Position numbers and translations under genes: made by a program. Shown in pieces: positions 46,558-46,655 of a stretch of DNA of 46,655 nucleotides. This DNA is from Phallusia fumigata (Eukaryota; Chordata; Ascidiacea; Phlebobranchia; Ascidiidae): positions 2,771-49,425 of the forward strand of contig QXVZ01017772.1 of NCBI GenBank assembly GCA_008931825.1, written 5' to 3'. Under the pieces are notes generated by a model. It was not told the origin of the DNA. It saw only the letters and a program-made list of their open reading frames with translations, and did no database searches. Position 1 is the first letter of the stretch, and every line of letters starts with the position of its first letter.

Positions 46558-46655
46558 ATTTACTTTAAATTTACTAGAGACGTTTCGTTTTCAGCAAAAC
46601 GTGATGGAAAAAATGGAGGACTTTTGTTGGTTGGATTGCATTTTAATACCTATTT

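Overview
The window is animal (metazoan) genomic DNA. All confident genes are split into many short exons by GT-AG introns of roughly 60 bp to 3 kb, and the families are animal ones: a collagen/von Willebrand A protein, four-jointed, a CLCA relative, PHOSPHO-type phosphatase and DUS3L. The compact layout, two genes nested in introns, a likely two-gene operon and an apparent unmerged haplotype pair of about 1.5% divergence all fit a tunicate such as Ciona. That species call is inference. Exon boundaries were found by reading splice sites and checking codon phase by hand.

Layout. (1) Minus strand, 11793 down to 6 and continuing off the left edge: a collagen XXVIII-like gene of at least 32 exons (signal peptide, vWA, about 310-residue Gly-X-Y region, vWA, Kunitz, third vWA). 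(2) 11794-19115: mostly gene-poor, with one possible small secreted basic protein (minus, 12922-13119), short repeats and a tRNA-like fragment. (3) Plus, 19116-21102: a five-exon four-jointed (FJX1) Golgi kinase. (4) Plus, about 22796-33294: a large type I membrane protein. It starts with the N-terminal domain of a CLCA protein whose HEXXH protease motif is destroyed. It then carries an unknown Cys-rich segment, a C-type lectin domain split by a long insert, the CLCA C-terminal FN3 domain, a vWA-like fold without MIDAS, one membrane helix and a short tail. An intronless antisense gene with repeated TQT motifs sits inside one of its introns. A copy pair of 843 bp flanks a single N inside this gene. 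(5) Plus, 33822-38044: a single-exon PHOSPHO2-type phosphatase followed 171 bp later by DUS3L, probably one operon. (6) Plus, 39370-46557: a many-exon EF-hand-like protein of unknown function, with a small antisense coiled-coil membrane protein nested in an intron.

Most unusual content: the CLCA/C-type lectin chimera with a dead protease site, and its nested antisense partner. Functional links between neighbours are not evident apart from the PHOSPHO2-DUS3L pair, which would share a transcript rather than a pathway.
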